Source of the DNA: Kiritimatiellia bacterium | GTDB taxonomy: Bacteria > Verrucomicrobiota > Kiritimatiellia > RFP12 > UBA1067 | Direction of reading: 5' to 3' | NCBI GenBank assembly: GCA_017959645.1 | Contig: JAGDAE010000271.1 | Span: forward strand, 1-10,302 | DNA length: 10,302 nucleotides | Part shown: positions 1 through 7,574 of the stretch, piece after piece | Layout of the letters: each line of letters begins with the position of its first letter | Numbering within the stretch: position 1 is the first letter of the stretch | The notes under the pieces: generated by a model | What the model saw: only the letters and a program-made list of their open reading frames with translations | The model's database searches: none | What the model was told of the DNA's origin: nothing | Position numbers and translations under genes: made by a program

Positions 1-1
1 C

Positions 2-241
2 ATCGAGGGCTCTCTGATGACCGCTGACGAAGACCATCTGCCCTTGTTCTCGGGCGTATACAATGGCGAGACCAGAACCGTGCAGATGACCCTCGCGGAC
101 GTCACGACGAACACCGAAACGAAGCTCGTCATGAGATACACGACGTCCCCGACGGCGTTCCAGTTCGACGACAATTCGACGGTCATCGTCAGCTATCGCG
201 GCACAACCGCGACGGCCATATTCAACCCCACGCAGGGGTAA
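2..241 (+). CDS. C-terminal end of an unrecognised protein (5' truncated by the window)
   Basis: The reading frame is open from the first complete codon at base 2 to a TAA at 239-241, giving 79 visible residues. The ATG at 17 is probably internal, because the frame continues upstream without a stop. The visible part is rich in Thr, Ser, Val and Asn, with alternating hydrophobic and polar stretches (for example TVIVSYRGTTATAIF near the end). That pattern suggests beta-strands of an extracytoplasmic or surface domain. There is no membrane anchor, cysteine or catalytic motif in view. I do not recognise the family. A hairpin directly after the stop (243-296) and a fresh promoter before the next gene suggest that this gene ends its transcription unit. 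Confidence 0.6.
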   Translation: MEGSLMTADEDHLPLFSGVYNGETRTVQMTLADVTTNTETKLVMRYTTSPTAFQFDDNSTVIVSYRGTTATAIFNPTQG

Positions 242-242
242 A

Positions 243-296
243 AGGCCGATCAATGGCATGGGTTTTGCGGCTTTCCCGAAAAAAGCCGCTTGGCCT
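243..296 (+). terminator. Nested hairpin after the first gene, possible terminator
   Basis: A perfect 8-bp stem GCGGCTTT (267-274) / AAAGCCGC (282-289) encloses a 7-base loop. An outer 5-bp stem AGGCC (243-247) / GGCCT (292-296) flanks it. It begins right after the TAA at 239-241. There is no real run of T after the stem (it continues TTGGCCTCGTT), so a classical intrinsic terminator is not shown. It could work as a weak or Rho-assisted terminator, or as an mRNA 3'-end stabiliser. Confidence 0.4.
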
Positions 297-436
297 CGTT
301 CGCGCAAGGCATGGTCGGTCGGGTTCAAGTTCCGGAATCCGGCCAAAGATCGCGTCACAGTCTTCGGCAGGTTTCCGGTGCAGATCGGCCTTGCGAAAAT
401 TGCGTTCGCTTTGTCGAGGCGCAGATGCGAAAAATA
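297..436. other. Intergenic stretch with no recognised content
   Basis: This lies between the 243-296 hairpin and the promoter of the next gene. The short open frames here have no ribosome-binding site and no family-like sequence, and they run into the promoter region. The only structure seen is an 11-base inverted repeat CCGGA-A-TCCGG (332-342). It could be an operator half-site pair or chance in GC-rich DNA. Confidence 0.4.
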
Positions 437-445
437 TGATATAAT
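437..445 (+). promoter_or_regulatory. Extended -10 promoter of the oxidoreductase-uppP operon
   Basis: The sequence TGATATAAT is a perfect extended -10 (TGn plus TATAAT at 440-445). No TTGACA-like -35 is found at 16-18 bases upstream, which fits an extended -10 promoter. Transcription would start near 452, leaving a leader of about 33 bases with an AAAGGA-type ribosome-binding site. The -10 is followed by ACGC, so 440-449 reads TATAATACGC, a 10-mer that recurs at two other operon heads here. Confidence 0.7.
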
Positions 446-484
446 ACGCTTATATTTTCACACCAAAGAAAGGAAAACGGCAAA

Positions 485-1717
485 ATGAACTTTACGCGCA
501 AGGGATTTCTCGGGGCGGGAGCGGCTCTGTTCGCGTCTGCGGGGCTCAAGTCGATCGCCGACGAAGAGAAGGTCATACAGGGATTCGACGAGACGGAGGC
601 AGGCCGCGTGTCGCTCGATCCGTGGCAGCCGTTCTCCGATCGCGTGGTGAAGGTCGGAATCGCCGGCGAGGGCGTGTGCGACTTCGGTTCGGCTTTCGGC
701 TACCAGAGCCATCCGAACATCGAGGTGGTCGCGTGCACCGATCTCGATCCCGAGAAGTGCCGCCTGCTCCAGGAGCGCACGGGCGCGAAGAAGACCTACA
801 CGAGCTGCGAGGACATGATCTGCCACGCGTCCGAAGACGGACTCGAGGCGGTCTACATCGCGACCGACGCGCCGAGCCACTGCCGGCTCGCGATCATGGC
901 GCTCGAACACGGCCTTCACGTCGCGAGCGCGGTTCCGGCCATATTCGGCGTCGAACAGCTCGACCTCATCCCGAAGCTGCTCGAGGCGGCCAAGAAGTCC
1001 GGCAAGGTGTACATGATGAACGAGACGACGGCGTTCCGCTACGAGGCGTACGCGATGCGCAAGATCTACGAGGCGGGCAAGTTCGGCCGCATCATCTACA
1101 CCGAGGGCGAATACTTCCATCCGTGCGGGAACGACGTCGACGCGATAATGTGCGGCAGCTACAACAACTGGCGCGTCGGCTGCCCCCCGCAGTACTATCC
1201 GACCCACTCCAACGGCTTCTACACGTGCGTTACGCACAAGCGCTTCACCGACGTCTCCTGCTCGGCGGTTCCGTCGATGCTCAACCAGTACAAGCCGGAG
1301 AACAACTCCTACAGGAACGCGTTCGGCAGCGAGTATGCGATGATGCGCTGCGAAGACGGCTCGGTCGCGCGCATGCTGGTCGCCTGGGACGCGCCGGCGA
1401 AGGGCGGCGAAGAAGGGCGCATATGGGGCCAGCAGGGATGCTACATCCCCGACCGCGGCGGATACGGCGGCTGGTTCGAGGAGGAAGTCGCGCAGATGAA
1501 CATAATGAAGCCGCAGCTTCCGCCCGGAATGCCGTGCGGCGGGCACGGCGGCAGCCACGGCTATCTCACCGACGATTTCATACGCGCGATAATCCTCGGC
1601 ACCAAGCCGTGCGTGGACATCATCACCGCGCTCGACACCACGGTCGCGGGAATCTACGCGCACATGTCGGCGCTCAAGGACGGCGAGACGCTGAAGATTC
1701 CGTCGTTCTCGCTCTGA
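485..1717 (+). CDS. Exported Gfo/Idh/MocA-family protein (GH109-like layout)
   Basis: This is a 410-residue protein with a Gfo/Idh/MocA fold: an N-terminal NAD-binding Rossmann domain (KVGIAGEGVCDFG from about residue 56, then VVACTDLD) and a C-terminal alpha/beta domain ending in GGSHGYLTDDFIRAI. The N-terminus TRKGFLGAGAALFASAGL resembles a Tat signal, with RK in place of RR, so export of a folded, cofactor-loaded protein is likely but unproven. The usual EKP catalytic motif of the dehydrogenases reads AVP (residues 149-151), so the lysine is missing. A YPTH motif (His about 241) is present. Both traits recall GH109 glycosidases, which use NAD in a hydrolytic cycle. Substrate unknown; a sugar or glycoside is a guess. 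The protein has 15 cysteines. AGGA at 471-474 lies 10 bases before the ATG. Its TGA overlaps the uppP start by one base. Confidence 0.85.
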   Translation: MNFTRKGFLGAGAALFASAGLKSIADEEKVIQGFDETEAGRVSLDPWQPFSDRVVKVGIAGEGVCDFGSAFGYQSHPNIEVVACTDLDPEKCRLLQERTGAKKTYTSCEDMICHASEDGLEAVYIATDAPSHCRLAIMALEHGLHVASAVPAIFGVEQLDLIPKLLEAAKKSGKVYMMNETTAFRYEAYAMRKIYEAGKFGRIIYTEGEYFHPCGNDVDAIMCGSYNNWRVGCPPQYYPTHSNGFYTCVTHKRFTDVSCSAVPSMLNQYKPENNSYRNAFGSEYAMMRCEDGSVARMLVAWDAPAKGGEEGRIWGQQGCYIPDRGGYGGWFEEEVAQMNIMKPQLPPGMPCGGHGGSHGYLTDDFIRAIILGTKPCVDIITALDTTVAGIYAHMSALKDGETLKIPSFSL

Positions 1718-2469
1718 TGTTCGAGGTAACCGTACTCGGCATCCTCCAGGGGGTGGCGGAGTTTCTGCCGATATCGAGCTCCGGCCACCTCGTTCTCGCC
1801 CAGCACATCCTCGGGGTCAACGCCCCGGGGGTGCGGCTGGACGTGATGCTGCATCTGGGCACGCTCGCCAGCATCGTGGTGTTCTATTTCTCCACGCTGA
1901 AGCGCATCGTCGTGAATTTCGAGTGGAGATACGTTCTGATGATCGCGGTCTCGGCGCTGCCCGCGATCGCGGTGTATCTGCTTTTCGGCGATTTCGTGCA
2001 ATCGCTGTTCGAGAACGCGAAGATGGTCGGGGCGCTGTTGATGTTCACCGGCGCGGTTCTGATCGGCACGCGCTATCTGCCGCAGGGGGAGAAGGACGTT
2101 TCGCCGCTTCGCGCGCTGGCGATGGGGCTGGGGCAGGCGCTGGCGCTGCTGCCGGGCGTGTCCCGCTCGGGAATGACGCTCGCCTCGGCGCGCGGCGGCG
2201 GAGTCGAACCGGGGAAGGCGGCCGAGTTCTCGTTTCTCATGTCCGCGCCGCTCATAGCCGGAGCCGCGCTGCTGGAGATTTTCAAGGGGGCGGCCGGCGC
2301 GGACGATGCCGGCGTTTCATGGGGGCTGACGGTCTACGGGGCGGCGCTCGCGGCGGTCGTCGGATACTTCTCGCTCAAACTGCTCGTCAAGGCGCTCAAC
2401 GGCAGATGGTTCTGGCTTTTCGGACCCTACTGCCTGGCTACTGGACTTCTCGCGCTCATTTTGATATAA
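1717..2469 (+). CDS. uppP: Undecaprenyl-diphosphatase UppP (BacA)
   Basis: UppP removes one phosphate from undecaprenyl pyrophosphate, returning the lipid carrier used for peptidoglycan and other envelope polymers. It is an integral inner-membrane protein, and high levels are known to give bacitracin resistance. Both family signatures are visible: QGVAEFLPISSSGH at residues 11-24, holding the (E/Q)xxxE glutamate E15 and the conserved H24, and PGVSRSG at 146-152 with R150. At 250 residues it is slightly shorter than the E. coli protein. Hydrophobic segments run throughout, ending in GLLALILI. The ATG at 1717 shares its A with the TGA of the gene before (TGATG), and there is no good Shine-Dalgarno sequence, so translation is probably coupled. 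The TAA stop at 2467-2469 lies inside the -10 box of the secDF promoter. Confidence 0.96.
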   Translation: MFEVTVLGILQGVAEFLPISSSGHLVLAQHILGVNAPGVRLDVMLHLGTLASIVVFYFSTLKRIVVNFEWRYVLMIAVSALPAIAVYLLFGDFVQSLFENAKMVGALLMFTGAVLIGTRYLPQGEKDVSPLRALAMGLGQALALLPGVSRSGMTLASARGGGVEPGKAAEFSFLMSAPLIAGAALLEIFKGAAGADDAGVSWGLTVYGAALAAVVGYFSLKLLVKALNGRWFWLFGPYCLATGLLALILI

Positions 2470-2470
2470 T
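2442..2470 (+). promoter_or_regulatory. Promoter of secDF-rpmI-rplT
   Basis: TGGACT (2442-2447, 4 of 6 matches to TTGACA), a 17-base spacer and TATAAT (2465-2470) preceded by TGA, making an extended -10. The expected start is near 2477, with a leader of about 32 bases holding AAAGGA (2491-2496) and GAAGAG (2501-2506) before the ATG at 2509. The whole promoter lies in the last codons of uppP, and the -10 contains the uppP stop codon. Confidence 0.75.
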
Positions 2471-2508
2471 ACGCCCTCAATTTATCCAAAAAAGGATTAA
2501 GAAGAGAT

Positions 2509-5067
<2,559 letters not shown>

Positions 5068-5080
5068 TGATTTACCATCT

Positions 5081-5109
5081 GGTTCGGGCCGGAACACGGC
5101 TGCCCGACC
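5081..5109 (+). promoter_or_regulatory. Hairpin in the secDF-rpmI gap, possible leader element
   Basis: TCGGGC (5084-5089) pairs with GCCCGA (5102-5107). The stem extends by GG (5081-5082) with CC (5108-5109) around a bulged T at 5083, and the loop has 12 bases. It is followed by a purine-rich A tract rather than T, so it is not an intrinsic terminator. L20 is known to repress the rpmI-rplT message by binding leader RNA in other bacteria. This stem sits where such an element would be, but no specific L20-binding motif could be matched by eye. Confidence 0.35.
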
Positions 5110-5140
5110 GGTAAGGGAAAAAGAAAAAGGAAAACGAAAA

Positions 5141-5341
5141 ATGCCTAAGATGAAAACGAAGAAGTGCGCGACCAAGCGCATGAAGCTGTCGAAGGGCGGC
5201 AAGATACTCCGTTCGCAGGGCGGCCACGCCCATCTGAACAACGGGAAGAAGCGTTCCCGCAAGAACAACCTCTGCGGCCGCGTCGCCGTCGAGTCCAAAC
5301 AGGTAACCAAGACCTACGCCCGCGCGCTTCAGGGTCGCTAA
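5141..5341 (+). CDS. rpmI: 50S ribosomal protein L35 (bL35)
   Basis: This is a 66-residue, highly basic protein of the large ribosomal subunit. It starts MPKMKTKKCATKRMKLSKGGK, matching the L35 signature MPKMKT(K/N)K.a.KRfk, and is of usual length. AAGGA at 5127-5131 lies 9 bases before the ATG, in a stretch of purines. The family's usual upstream partner infC (IF3) is not present; secDF takes that place. rplT follows after 19 bases, the normal pairing. No clear promoter is seen in the gap before it, so it is probably read through from the secDF promoter, perhaps with control at the 5081-5109 hairpin. Confidence 0.97.
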   Translation: MPKMKTKKCATKRMKLSKGGKILRSQGGHAHLNNGKKRSRKNNLCGRVAVESKQVTKTYARALQGR

Positions 5342-5360
5342 GAGAAAGGGAATATAAACA

Positions 5361-5708
5361 ATGCGAGTCACCAACGCCCCCGCTTCCCGCGAACGCCGCC
5401 GCCGCCGGCTGGAACTGGCGAAAGGCTTCTACGGAGCGCGCTCGAAACTTTTCCGCACCGCCACCGAGGCGGTCGACCGCGCGATGCGCCTGGCAACCGA
5501 GCACCGCAAACTGAAGAAGAGAGACTTCCGCCAGCTGTGGATCGCCCGCATAAACGCCGCCGCGCGCCAGGAGGGGATAAGCTATTCCAAACTCGTCGCC
5601 GGACTGCTCAAAGCAGGCGTCGCCATCAACCGCAAGATGCTTTCCGAGATCGCGATTCAGGACCCGGCCGGATTCAAGACTCTGGTCGACATCGCGAAGA
5701 AGGCGTAA
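5361..5708 (+). CDS. rplT: 50S ribosomal protein L20 (bL20)
   Basis: This is a 115-residue basic protein that binds 23S rRNA, is needed early in large-subunit assembly, and is a known autoregulator of its operon. Family motifs are clear: a basic N-terminus (RERRRRRLELAKGFYGARSKLFRTA, residues 10-34), KRDFRQLWIARINAAAR about residues 53-69, then GISYSKLVAGL and the C-terminal domain. Length matches the family. AAAGGG at 5345-5350 lies 10 bases before the ATG. It ends 21 bases before a strong terminator, so it is the last gene of the secDF-rpmI-rplT unit. The phenylalanyl-tRNA synthetase genes often found next are absent. Confidence 0.97.
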   Translation: MRVTNAPASRERRRRRLELAKGFYGARSKLFRTATEAVDRAMRLATEHRKLKKRDFRQLWIARINAAARQEGISYSKLVAGLLKAGVAINRKMLSEIAIQDPAGFKTLVDIAKKA

Positions 5709-5729
5709 GGCCGGTTGAAGCGCAATGCG

Positions 5730-5772
5730 AAAAAAACCGTCCGCCGCAGTTGCGCAGCGGACGGTTTTTTTT
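5730..5772 (+). terminator. Strong intrinsic terminator after rplT
   Basis: CCGTCCGC (5737-5744) pairs perfectly with GCGGACGG (5757-5764) around a 12-base loop. Seven A (5730-5736) precede the stem and eight T (5765-5772) follow it, so the duplex can extend through A-U pairs and the structure looks bidirectional. It ends the secDF-rpmI-rplT unit. The -10 box of the next operon begins two bases after the T run. Confidence 0.93.
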
Positions 5773-5779
5773 GTATAAT
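5750..5779 (+). promoter_or_regulatory. Promoter of the zinc-ribbon/pgsA-like operon, overlapping the terminator
   Basis: TATAAT at 5774-5779 is a consensus -10, and TTGCGC at 5750-5755 (first three bases matching TTGACA) is the best -35, with an 18-base spacer. The proposed -35 lies in the terminator loop, and the spacer contains the right stem arm and the T run. The 10-mer TATAATACGC (5774-5783) is shared with the promoters at 440 and 2465. The start is expected near 5786, right at the ribosome-binding site. Confidence 0.65.
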
Positions 5780-5786
5780 ACGCACG

Positions 5787-5793
5787 AAGGGAG
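5787..5793 (+). promoter_or_regulatory. Ribosome-binding site fixing the start at 5802
   Basis: AAGGGAG lies 8 bases before the ATG at 5802. An in-frame TTG at 5715 would give a longer product but would place the terminator and the -10 box inside the coding region. The ATG at 5802 is therefore the start. Confidence 0.85.
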
Positions 5794-5801
5794 ATTTTGA
5801 A

Positions 5802-6164
5802 ATGACGAACGACAATCCGGAGAAGCCCGAACTGCAGAGCGCTGAAGGCGCCGAGATACGCGATACCGACATCGTGTTCGACTGCCCGCATTGCGGCAAA
5901 GGGCTGGTGATCGACTACCGCGGAGCGGGGTTGCAGATCAAATGCTCGGAGTGCGGGCAGAACGTTCTCGTGCCGATCCCCGATGGCATGGAGCTGGCCG
6001 ACCTCGATCTCGACCCGGGAGAGATACTCAAGCAGCTGTTCGCAACCCGCCGCAACTACCAGAAGGCCGAACTCAAGATACAGTCGCTGCGCCAGCGGCT
6101 GGCGCAGCTCCAGGAAGCGCTCGGCGTGATGCAGGACGTGGTCGCGGAAGGGCTCGCGAACTGA
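5802..6164 (+). CDS. Small zinc-ribbon and coiled-coil protein of unknown function
   Basis: A 120-residue protein. Residues 1-25 are polar and acidic. Residues 26-60 form a zinc ribbon with two CxxC knuckles (C28/C31 and C48/C51, CPHCGKG and CSECGQN), followed by VLVPIP. Residues 73-110 are a probable amphipathic coiled coil with heptad-like Leu/Ile spacing (ILKQLF, LKIQSLRQRLAQLQEAL). There is no signal peptide or membrane segment, so it should be cytoplasmic. Zinc ribbons of this kind bind DNA, RNA or protein; which applies is not visible. It is the first gene of a two-gene unit and stops 2 bases before the phosphatidyltransferase start, so the two are surely cotranscribed. A regulatory or scaffolding link to membrane lipid synthesis is only an inference. 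I do not recognise a named family. Confidence 0.88.
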   Translation: MTNDNPEKPELQSAEGAEIRDTDIVFDCPHCGKGLVIDYRGAGLQIKCSECGQNVLVPIPDGMELADLDLDPGEILKQLFATRRNYQKAELKIQSLRQRLAQLQEALGVMQDVVAEGLAN

Positions 6165-6166
6165 CC

Positions 6167-6799
6167 ATGAGCCGGTCGCTGGCCGTAAACGCGATCACGT
6201 TCGCGAGGGTTCCGCTCGTCTTCGCGTGGCTGGTTCTCGCCGTCGCCCACGAATTCGACGGCGGTTTTCCCCTCGCGTTCTGGGCGTGCGCGGCGATGCT
6301 TTTTTCGGGGCTGACCGACGCATACGACGGCTACCTCGCGCGCCGGTGGAAGGTCGTGTCGCAACTCGGGAAGATGGCCGATCCGCTGATGGACAAGGTT
6401 TTCTACATCGTGGCGTTTCCGGCGCTCGTCTGGATGATCGCGCACCAGGGCGAAAGCGGCTTCCATGCGGTCGCCATGCTGGCGTTTTCGATTCTCTACA
6501 TGCTCCGCGACACGTGGGTAACGTTCCTGCGCTCGGTCGGCGCGATATACGGTGCGGACGTCGGCGCGATGCGGCTCGGCAAGATCCGTACGGCGCTGTC
6601 GTTTCCCGGGGCGGGGTGGGTGTATTTCTATCTTGCGTTCCACCGCGATTTCCCGGCGAGCTGGAACGGGCCGTGGCTGTGGACGTGCTACGCGGTCGAG
6701 GCGTTTCTCGCCGGGATCACGCTCTTGAGCTTCGCCACCTACACGCGCGCGTATGCGCCATATCTGCTGAGGGCACTTGACCGCCGCGGGCAAATATGA
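6167..6799 (+). CDS. CDP-alcohol phosphatidyltransferase, PgsA-like
   Basis: A 210-residue inner-membrane enzyme of the CDP-alcohol phosphatidyltransferase family, which transfers a phosphatidyl group from CDP-diacylglycerol to an alcohol. The complete catalytic motif DxxDGxxARx8Gx3Dx3D is present: D51, D54, G55, A58, R59, G68, D72, D76. The N-terminal AITFARVPLVFAWLV and a GKIRTA segment near residue 143 resemble glycerol-3-phosphate phosphatidyltransferase (PgsA), the first step to phosphatidylglycerol, but the alcohol cannot be fixed by eye. Several hydrophobic helices flank the motif (about residues 13-27, 36-49, 74-90 and 105-118) and a last one lies near 170-190. The start at 6167 follows the previous stop by 2 bases; GGAAGGG at 6146-6152 is a rather distant ribosome-binding site. 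Its TGA (6797-6799) is the TGn of the next promoter. Confidence 0.9.
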   Translation: MSRSLAVNAITFARVPLVFAWLVLAVAHEFDGGFPLAFWACAAMLFSGLTDAYDGYLARRWKVVSQLGKMADPLMDKVFYIVAFPALVWMIAHQGESGFHAVAMLAFSILYMLRDTWVTFLRSVGAIYGADVGAMRLGKIRTALSFPGAGWVYFYLAFHRDFPASWNGPWLWTCYAVEAFLAGITLLSFATYTRAYAPYLLRALDRRGQI

Positions 6800-6805
6800 G
6801 ATAAT
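6777..6805 (+). promoter_or_regulatory. Promoter of the pseudopilin-priA unit
   Basis: TTGACC (6777-6782), a 17-base spacer and GATAAT (6800-6805), preceded by TGA as an extended -10. This has the best -35 in the window (5 of 6). It overlaps the last codons and the stop of the pgsA-like gene. The expected start near 6812 leaves a leader of about 25 bases with AAAGGAG. Confidence 0.8.
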
Positions 6806-6836
6806 ATCCACCAAATCCATACCAAAGGAGAAATGA

Positions 6837-7574
6837 ATGAAAAAGTCAGCTAAAGGTTTCACGCTCGTCGAGCTGCTGGTCGTCATCGGCATTCTCGGCA
6901 TTCTCATGGGCGCTCTGTTCCCGGCGATTACCGCAGCGATGCTTGCGGCCAATACTGCGGCCGCTTCGATGCGCGGACGCAATCTGTTTGTCGGAATCAC
7001 ACAGGCGAATACCGAGCGAGAAGCACAGGGGTTGACATCGGTTTGGCCGCACCAGACGGAGGACGATGGGCTTAATACGGAAGACCAGGACGATATCGCC
7101 GGTCAGGCTTATGGCAGTTCTACCGACTATTTCAAGGAACTTTTCGATATCGACAACTATGGACAGGACGACTGGGCACCATATGTGAGCGGCGTTGACA
7201 TAGCGGTTCTTTCCGGTGCGGGCGTGCCGGCTTTTACCGGTTCGTCTTTGCAGGAGAAAAACGTTGCATGGACGGTTGTTGCCGGCCTTACCGATGAAAT
7301 GGAAGATATTGTGCCTGTCATCGTTTCCCGGAATATGGAAACCGACAATTTTCCGACTTCTGGCCAGCAGGATATGTCGACCCAGAAGACCGATGTGAAG
7401 CTTGGTGAAAAATATCCGCAGCCGTTTGGAAACAAGGCGGCGATTGTCGTTCACAAGGGTGGCGCTGTGAATGTCGTAAAGGCGAAGTATTCGAAACTTT
7501 ATCTCATTTACGGCAAGCAGAGTTTCACCATCCCGAATGGAATTACCCTTAAGTATTTAACCCCAGGTTCGTGA
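6837..7574 (+). CDS. Type IV pilin-like protein (pseudopilin) with prepilin N-terminus
   Basis: A 245-residue protein with a textbook class III signal: a short basic leader MKKSAKG, cleavage expected after G7, F8 at +1, the conserved E12 at +5, and a hydrophobic helix to about residue 40. A prepilin peptidase would cut and methylate it, and it could join a type II secretion or type IV pilus-like fibre. The rest is a globular domain without cysteine, with an acidic stretch at 75-86 (EDDGLNTEDQDD). A segment NVAWTVVAGL to VPVIVSRN (142-166) resembles what I recall from orphan pilins of gut Lentisphaerae/Kiritimatiellae; this is memory, not a search. No other secretion gene is near. AAAGGAG (6824-6830) lies 6 bases before the ATG. 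Sampled lines are 50-58% GC, lower than neighbours. The stop overlaps the priA start by four bases. Confidence 0.9.
   Translation: MKKSAKGFTLVELLVVIGILGILMGALFPAITAAMLAANTAAASMRGRNLFVGITQANTEREAQGLTSVWPHQTEDDGLNTEDQDDIAGQAYGSSTDYFKELFDIDNYGQDDWAPYVSGVDIAVLSGAGVPAFTGSSLQEKNVAWTVVAGLTDEMEDIVPVIVSRNMETDNFPTSGQQDMSTQKTDVKLGEKYPQPFGNKAAIVVHKGGAVNVVKAKYSKLYLIYGKQSFTIPNGITLKYLTPGS

Noticed and set aside
318..342. A tRNA T-arm-like stretch (TTCAAGT loop with a possible 5-bp stem)
   Set aside because: The stem needs a G-U pair at the position normally G53-C61, there is no matching acceptor strand upstream, and no anticodon arm. Treated as chance.
253..488. Two short overlapping open frames in the first intergenic gap
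   Set aside because: No ribosome-binding site, no recognisable sequence, and they run across the hairpin and the promoter of the next gene.
458..1663. Long antisense open frame of 401 codons opposite the oxidoreductase gene
   Set aside because: Its translation is Arg/Ala/Val-rich without family motifs, as expected opposite a GC-rich gene with strong third-position bias. The + strand gene is clearly real.
5715..5801. N-terminal extension of the zinc-ribbon gene from a TTG at 5715
   Set aside because: It would translate through the rplT terminator and the -10 box. The ATG at 5802 has a strong ribosome-binding site at the right distance.
6833..6853. Mini-ORF (ATG AAT GAA AAA GTC AGC TAA) overlapping the pseudopilin start
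   Set aside because: Only six codons. The ATG at 6837 gives a perfect prepilin leader and is well spaced from AAAGGAG.
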